From Prorocentrum cordatum (Eukaryota > Sar > Dinophyceae > Prorocentrales > Prorocentraceae): DNA of 64,000 nucleotides. The stretch lies in the NCBI GenBank assembly GCA_963575745.1, contig CAUYUJ010016487.1, positions 1-64,000 on the forward strand, in the 5' to 3' direction. A program made the translations under genes and the position numbers. Position 1 is the stretch's first letter, and the number at the start of each line of letters is the position of its first letter. The notes under the pieces are model-generated. The model was given only the letters and a program-made list of their open reading frames with translations. It did no database searches and was not told the DNA's origin. Positions 59,030 to 64,000 of this stretch are shown in pieces.

Positions 59030-60215
59030 GTGGGGGCGGTGCGACGCCCCAAAAAAAACGGCTGGTCCGGAGGGGGGCACAATAAGGGGAAGGGAGCTGG
59101 GGGTCCTGCTGGTGGTGGTGGGTGTGTTGGGGGGGGTGGGGGGGGCGATCTGGGTGGGCAGGGCGGTGGGGGCGGCGCAACGCCCAACACCGAAAAGCGG
59201 TCGGGGCGGAAGGGGGCACGCTGAAGGGTAGGGTGGGCAGAGGAGGGGGGGGCGGTGGGCGCGGTGCGACGCCGAAATTACATGGTCGGGCGGGGGGGGG
59301 GGGGAAAGGGCATTGGGCTGCTGGGGAACGCTGGGGTGAGGGCGGTGCCTCGCCGAAATAAAGTGGCAGGGGCGGATGGAATCACGCTGGGGGGAGGGGG
59401 GGGTGCGACGCCGAAATATAAAGTAGTCGGGGCGGAAGATGGCGGAGGAGGTCTGGGTGGACAGGGCATTGGGCTGGTGGGCAACGGCGAGGGCGGCGCA
59501 ACGCCGAAATTGACTGGTCGGAACGGAGGATGTCGCACTGGTGGTGGTGGTGGGTGCGGGTGGGTGGGGGGAGACTGGAGCGGGGGGGCGGGCCGGGACG
59601 GGGCGGTGCGACGCCGAAATAAAGTGATCGGGGCGGAGGAGGGCGGGGTGAAAAGGGCACCGGGCTGCTGGGGGGGGGGGGGGCGGTGGGGGCTGTGCGA
59701 CGCCAAAATAAAATGGTCGGGGCGGAGGGGGGCGTGGTGCAGAAGGCACTGGGCGGTTGGGGGGGACGGAAGGGTCGGGGCGGAGGGGGGGCGGGGTCGG
59801 AGGGGCGGAGGGGGGCGGGGTGCAGAGGGCACTGGGCGGGTGGGGAGGGCGGGGGGCTCGCGGGGGCGGGACGGCAGGGGCGATGCGACGCGGAGGGGGG
59901 CGGGGTCGGAACAGCACTGGGCGGGGGGAGGTGCGACGCCGAAATAAATGGTCGGGGCGGAGGGGGTCACGCTGGTGGTGGTGGCGGTTGGCGTGGGTGG
60001 GTGGGTGGAAGGCGGGAGGGGCGGCGCGGTGCGACGCCGATGTGAAATCGTCGGGGCGGAAGAGGACGGGGCGCAGAGGACATTGGGCAGCTGGGGAGGG
60101 GGGGGGATGGGCGGCGAGGGCGGCGCGACGCCGAAATAAAATAGTCTGGGCGGAGGGGGGCGGGGTGGAGCGGGCACTGGACGGGGGGCGGTGTCACGCT
60201 GGTGGTGGTGGCGGT
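59030..60215 (+). repeat. G-rich minisatellite, units of about 70-110 bp
   Basis: Each unit includes GGTGCGACGCCGAAATAAA(G/A), TGGTCGGGGCGGAGGGGGGC, a variable GCAGAGGGCATTGGGCGGCTG part and a poly-G run. At least ten copies of GACGCCGAAAT (or GACGCCAAAAT) are visible. Spacing is irregular. Confidence 0.85.
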
Positions 60216-60469
60216 TGGTGTATTTTTTGACATCCGACGACACGCACAACGCGCAAAATTAAAAGAAATCTCTGTTTAGCACTCTGGCTCCGCGAAAGCC
60301 CAGGGCCCGACCTGTGACCAGGTCGCGCTTAGGATGACGGCCAGAGGCTATGCGATCCCAGGAATGCATCCTGCCCTGGGCCCCCGTTCCGGGGATGGGG
60401 TGGCACTCCTGGCGGAGACCTCGCACTTGGCCTCCGCTAGTGCAACGCTTGCAGCGCAGCGGAGGCATA

Positions 60470-63045
60470 CAATTATCCTGGCAAAGCAACCTGACAGCGA
60501 TGTGTAGGAGCATATCTGGAAGCATTCCCCTTAAGATTCGGATGAGAATCCAGTTGTAGAATTCTGCTGTTCTCGCAGTCGTAGTCGCATTCGCGATGAC
60601 AGTCGCAGTGGCAACGGCAGTCGCAGTCACAGCCTCAGCCTCAGCCTGCCTCAGCCTCAGCCTGCAGCCTCAGCCAGCCTCAGCCTCAGCCTCAGCCTCA
60701 GCCTCAGCCTCAGCCTGCTCAGCCTCAGCCTCAGCCTCAGCCTCAGCCTGCCTCAGCCTCAGCCTCAGCCTGCAGCCTCAGCCTCAGCCTCAGCCTCAGC
60801 CTGCCTCAGCCTCAGCCTGCATCAGCCAGCCTCAGCCTCAGCCTGCCTCAGCATCAGCCTGCCTCAGCCTCAGCCTCAGCCTGCCTCAGCCTCAGCCTCA
60901 GCCTGCTTCAGCCTCAGCCTCAGTCTGCCTTCAGCCTCGGCCTCAGCCTCAGCCTGCCTCAGCCTCAGCCTGCATCAGCCTCAGCCTCAGCCTCAGCCTG
61001 CCTCATCAGCCTGCCTCAGCCTCAGCCTCAGCCTGCCTCAGCCTCAGCCTCAGCCTGCCTCAGCCTCAGCCTGCCTCAGCCTCAGCCTCAGCCTGCCTTC
61101 AGCCTCAGCCTCAGTCTGCCTTCAGCCTCGGCCTCAGCCTCAGCCTGCCTCAGCCTCAGCCTGCATCAGCCTCAGCCTCAGCCTCAGCCTGCCTCAGCAT
61201 CAGCCTGCCTCAGCCTCAGCCTCAGCCTGCCTCAGCCTCAGCCTCAGCCTGCTTCAGCCTCAGCCTCAGTCTGCCTTCAGCCTCGGCCTCAGCCTCAGCC
61301 TGCCTCAGCCTCAGCCTGCTTCAGCCTCAGCCTCAGCCTGTCTCAGCATTCAAAATGTGGCCCGGGAATGGAATTCTGGGAACTCGAAGAACACGAAGTG
61401 GCCTACAGTTGGCTCCGGGCATTCAAAATCATGCCCAGGAATGGAGTTCTGGGAACTCGAAGACCACGAAGTGGCCTACAGTTGGCTCCGGGCATCAAAA
61501 TGTGGCCCGGGAATGGAGTTCTGGGAACTCGAAGAGCACGAAGTGGCCTACAGTTGGCTCCGGGCATCCAAAATGTGGCCCGGGAATGGAGTTCTGGGAA
61601 GTCGAAGAGCACGAAGTGGCCTACAGTTGGCTCCGGGCATCCAAAATGTGGCCCGGGAATGGAGTTCTGGGAAGTCGAAGAGCACGAAGTGGCCTACAGT
61701 TGGCTCCGGTTATTCAAAATGTGGCCCGGGAATGGAGTTCTGGGAAGTCGAAGAGCACGAAGTGTGTGCCTGCTGGCTGAAACAAGCCCGATTCTGTTCC
61801 CGGTTCTCCTCCCCGGCACCCGCCCAGACCCCCCTGAGGAGTCCAGATGCTCTCTTTTGACCCCACTAGAAACCTATCAGCAAGAGCTGTTAGGTAAAAG
61901 TGAAATTATCCCGGCAAAGCAACCTAACAGCGATGTGTAGAAGCATATCTGAAAGCATTCCCCTTAAGATTCAGATGAAAATCCAGTTGTAGAATTCTGC
62001 TGTTCTCGCAGTCGTAGTCGCATTCGCGATGACAGTCGCAGCGGCAACGGCAGTCGCAGTCACAGCCTCAGCCTCAGCCTGCCTCAGCCTCAGCCTCAGC
62101 CTGCCTCAGCCTCAGCCTGCCTCAGCCTCAGCCTCAGCCTGCTTCAGCCTCAGCCTCAGTCTGCCTTCAGCCTCGGCCTCAGCCTCAGCCTGCCTCAGCC
62201 TCAGCCTGCATCAGCCTCAGCCTCAGCCTCAGCCTGCCTCAGCATCAGCCTGCTTCAGCCTCAGCCTCAGCCTGCCTCAGCCTCAGCCTCAGTCTGCTTC
62301 AGCCTCAGCCTCAGTCTGCCTTCAGCCTCGGCCTCAGCCTCAGCCTGCCTCAGCCTCAGCCTGCCTCGGCCGCAGCATCAGCCTGCCTCAGCATTCAAAA
62401 TGTGGCCCAGGAGTGAATTTCTGGGAACTAGAAGAACACGAAGTGGCCTACAGTTGGCTCCGGGCATTCAAAATCATGCACAGAAATGGGTTTCTGGGAA
62501 CTTGAAGATCACGAAGTGGCCTACAGTTTGCTCCGGGCATCCAAAATGTGGCCCGGGAATGGAGTTCTGGGAACTCGAAGAGCACGAAGTGGCCTACAGC
62601 TGGCTCCGGGCATCCAAAATGTGGCCTGGGAATGGAGTTCTGGGAACTCGAAGAGCACGAAGTGGCCTACAGTTGGCTCCGGGCACTCAGAATGTAGCCC
62701 GGGAATGGAGTTCTGGGAGGTCGAAGAGCACGAAGTGTGTGACTGTTTACAAAAAACGAACCTGGCTTTGTTCCCGGTTTTCCATAATGTGGCCCGGGAA
62801 TGCAATTGTGGGAGGTCGAAGAGCACGAAATAGTGACTGTTGGCGAAAAGCGAGCCCGGCTGTTCCCAGTTCTCCAGAATGTGGCCCGGGAATGGAGTTC
62901 TGGGAGGTCGAAGAGCACGAAGTGTGTGACTGTTGACGAAAAACGATTCCCGGTTCTCCTCCCCGGCACCCGCCCAGACCCCCCTGTGGAGTCATGATGC
63001 TCCCTTTTGACCCCATTAGAAATCTAGCAACAAAAGCTGTTAGGT
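60470..63045 (+). repeat. Higher-order tandem duplication (two blocks, 1433-bp offset)
   Basis: Each block has the same four parts: a leader (GCAAAGCAACCT.ACAGCGAT GTGTAG..., at 60481 and 61914), a (CAGCCT)n array (60628-61348; 62061-62393), a 73-bp array (TGTGGCCCGGGAATGGAGTT CTGGGAACTCGAAGAGCACG AAGTGGCCTACAGTTGGCTC CGGGCATCCAAAA; six and about seven units) and a tail (CCCGGTTCTCCTCCCCGGCA CCCGCCCAGACC...GCTGTTAGGTAA). The second block is shorter because its CAGCCT array is shorter. Since 73 is not divisible by three, the open frames are not convincing genes. Confidence 0.9.
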
Positions 63046-63146
63046 AAGAATGATCGCTGACATCCAGGAAGAGCATGGAGTGTCCCAGCTTCAAAAACTT
63101 GCGAGCGTCGAAGCCTCGGATCCCGAGCCCAGGACCACCTCGGAAA

Positions 63147-63608
63147 TCACCGGGGGAAAGGCGGAGGGCGGCCCTGGACCCACGGAAACAACGCTCGCAT
63201 GGCCAGAACTTGCCCTGCCAAATACATGCTCGTCATCTGCGGGCTTTGCTGGAACGGGCTTCTTGACAAAAACAGCTCGCGACAGGTCGAGCCTCGGCCA
63301 GAGCGGCAGCAACTTCCCCGCCATATTGCAGGCCAGCATGGACATGCGCAGCTGGCGGGCAAGTTTATCGCATTCTTGGGGCGAGGGGGTGGATGTCTGG
63401 ATGTGGCTCTCTTGGTCAAGGCATCCGCGGCGTCGTTACCTAGCTTGTAATGTTTCAAATCGTCCGACAGATCGGGATCCTCTGGAGCGTGCCCTTTGAC
63501 TGTCGTGGCTGAGACGAACCCCGTGGGCTGCAGAGTGCGAAAACTGCTGCTGAACGGTCTTTTGCACGACAACTGCTCCTTGTTCGGCAAATAGAACTGG
63601 CGGGCCAC
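63147..63608 (-). pseudogene. RNase H-like remnant of a retroelement
   Basis: The minus strand reads FVSATTVKGHAPEDPDLSDD LKHYKLGNDAADALTKRATS RHP. VKGHA followed some 20 residues later by GNDxADxLxKxxxxxHP is the C-terminal signature of RNase H domains in LINE-type elements (His and Asp of the active site). Continuation (LPLWPRLDLSRAVFVKKPVP) needs a frameshift. No RT is visible beside it. Confidence 0.55.
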
Positions 63609-63819
63609 GTTTAGGCAGTCCGGGAAAAACCTACGGAATCAGGAATAGTGAGTTGCCCAACAATGCAGATGGCTAAAAATTCCAGCAGCCCGGGGCGTCT
63701 GAGGGTCGGGGCCCAGACAGGGGCCGAAACATGATCGCTAACATTTCTATCGGAGTCGTAGCGTATTCCCCCCCCCCTGGGCAATTCGGGAATCACATGT
63801 CTATAGCAGTAATCGTCGA

Positions 63820-64000
63820 AATGGAAATCGCCCTGGGCCCTGAAACCGTCGACGCCCGCCACCTCGAAGCCGCCCGCGGTCACCGGCCTGGGGAAAGCGT
63901 CACCTGGGTGTTCAAATATGCCTCGGGTGAACAAGAATCGCTCGGCTGGGCCCTGGAAGTCGATGTCGGCCAGAGTCGGGCGGTTATCTCCGAGCTTCGC
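63820..64000 (-). CDS. Exon running off the right edge, function unknown
   Basis: The minus strand from the edge reads AKLGDNRPTLADIDFQGPAE, RFLFTRGIFEHPGDAFPRPV and TAGGFEVAGVDGFRAQ, with a possible boundary CCCAG|GGCGAT or further coding (GDFHFDDYCYRHVIPELPR). Balanced and non-repetitive. Incomplete at the 5' side because the window ends. Confidence 0.45.

Noticed and set aside
60596-61780. 394-codon ORF rich in ASAS/SLSL/QPQP
   Set aside because: Direct translation of (CAGCCT)n and a 73-bp array whose period is not a multiple of three.
63050-63499. 149-codon plus-strand ORF
   Set aside because: Shadow of the RNase H remnant on the opposite strand, which carries recognisable motifs.

Overview
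The window looks like nuclear DNA of a dinoflagellate. The strongest evidence is a 22-nt block at 52917-52938 (minus strand) that matches the dinoflagellate spliced leader at 21 of 22 positions and sits 42 nt upstream of an intact intronless gene. Other supporting signs are very low gene density, high GC, short candidate exons joined by GT-, GC- or GA-type donors with AG|G acceptors, non-LTR reverse transcriptase and RNase H remnants, and a very large load of mini- and microsatellites. The abundant GGGCC/TCTT low-complexity repeats made me think of Prorocentrum, but the genus cannot be fixed from sequence alone.

Layout. 0-7 kb is almost all repeat: a four-unit GGGCC/TCTT array (called the LGP repeat here), an AAGCTA satellite, and a nested mirror arrangement of TTCGGC and GGGCGCC arrays. 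6.8-15 kb holds short minus-strand exon candidates (one a SPRY/Neuralized-like domain) among interspersed repeats and foldback elements. 15.8-18.4 kb is an 89-bp satellite followed by a 42-bp minisatellite. 20.5-22.3 kb has an uncharacterised ORF, an exon resembling GILT thiol reductases, and a near-perfect foldback element in the next intron. 24.4-27.2 kb is the best multi-exon region: eight or so minus-strand exons whose introns are largely filled by short inverted-repeat elements. 32.4-34.35 kb is a decayed non-LTR reverse transcriptase split by an LGP repeat. 35 kb carries a PAS-like exon. 38-50 kb has scattered exon candidates, a 90-bp tandem array and a 3'-terminal coding exon at 41997-42722. 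51.2-52.95 kb is a complete processed retrogene (9-bp target-site duplication, poly-A relic, relict spliced leader, 453-codon ORF) inside an LGP repeat. 53-60 kb is mostly LGP repeats and minisatellites. 60.5-63.0 kb is a higher-order tandem duplication. The right end has an RNase H remnant and an exon running off the edge.

How it fits together. Apart from the retrogene, no gene is complete here; most coding evidence is exon-sized. The recurring theme is that several unrelated families of short inverted-repeat elements lie exactly between exon-like blocks, as expected if mobile elements supply introns (introners). Retroposition of spliced-leader mRNA and insertion of LGP repeats into older elements are the other visible processes. 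Family relations are read by eye; no alignment or database search was run.
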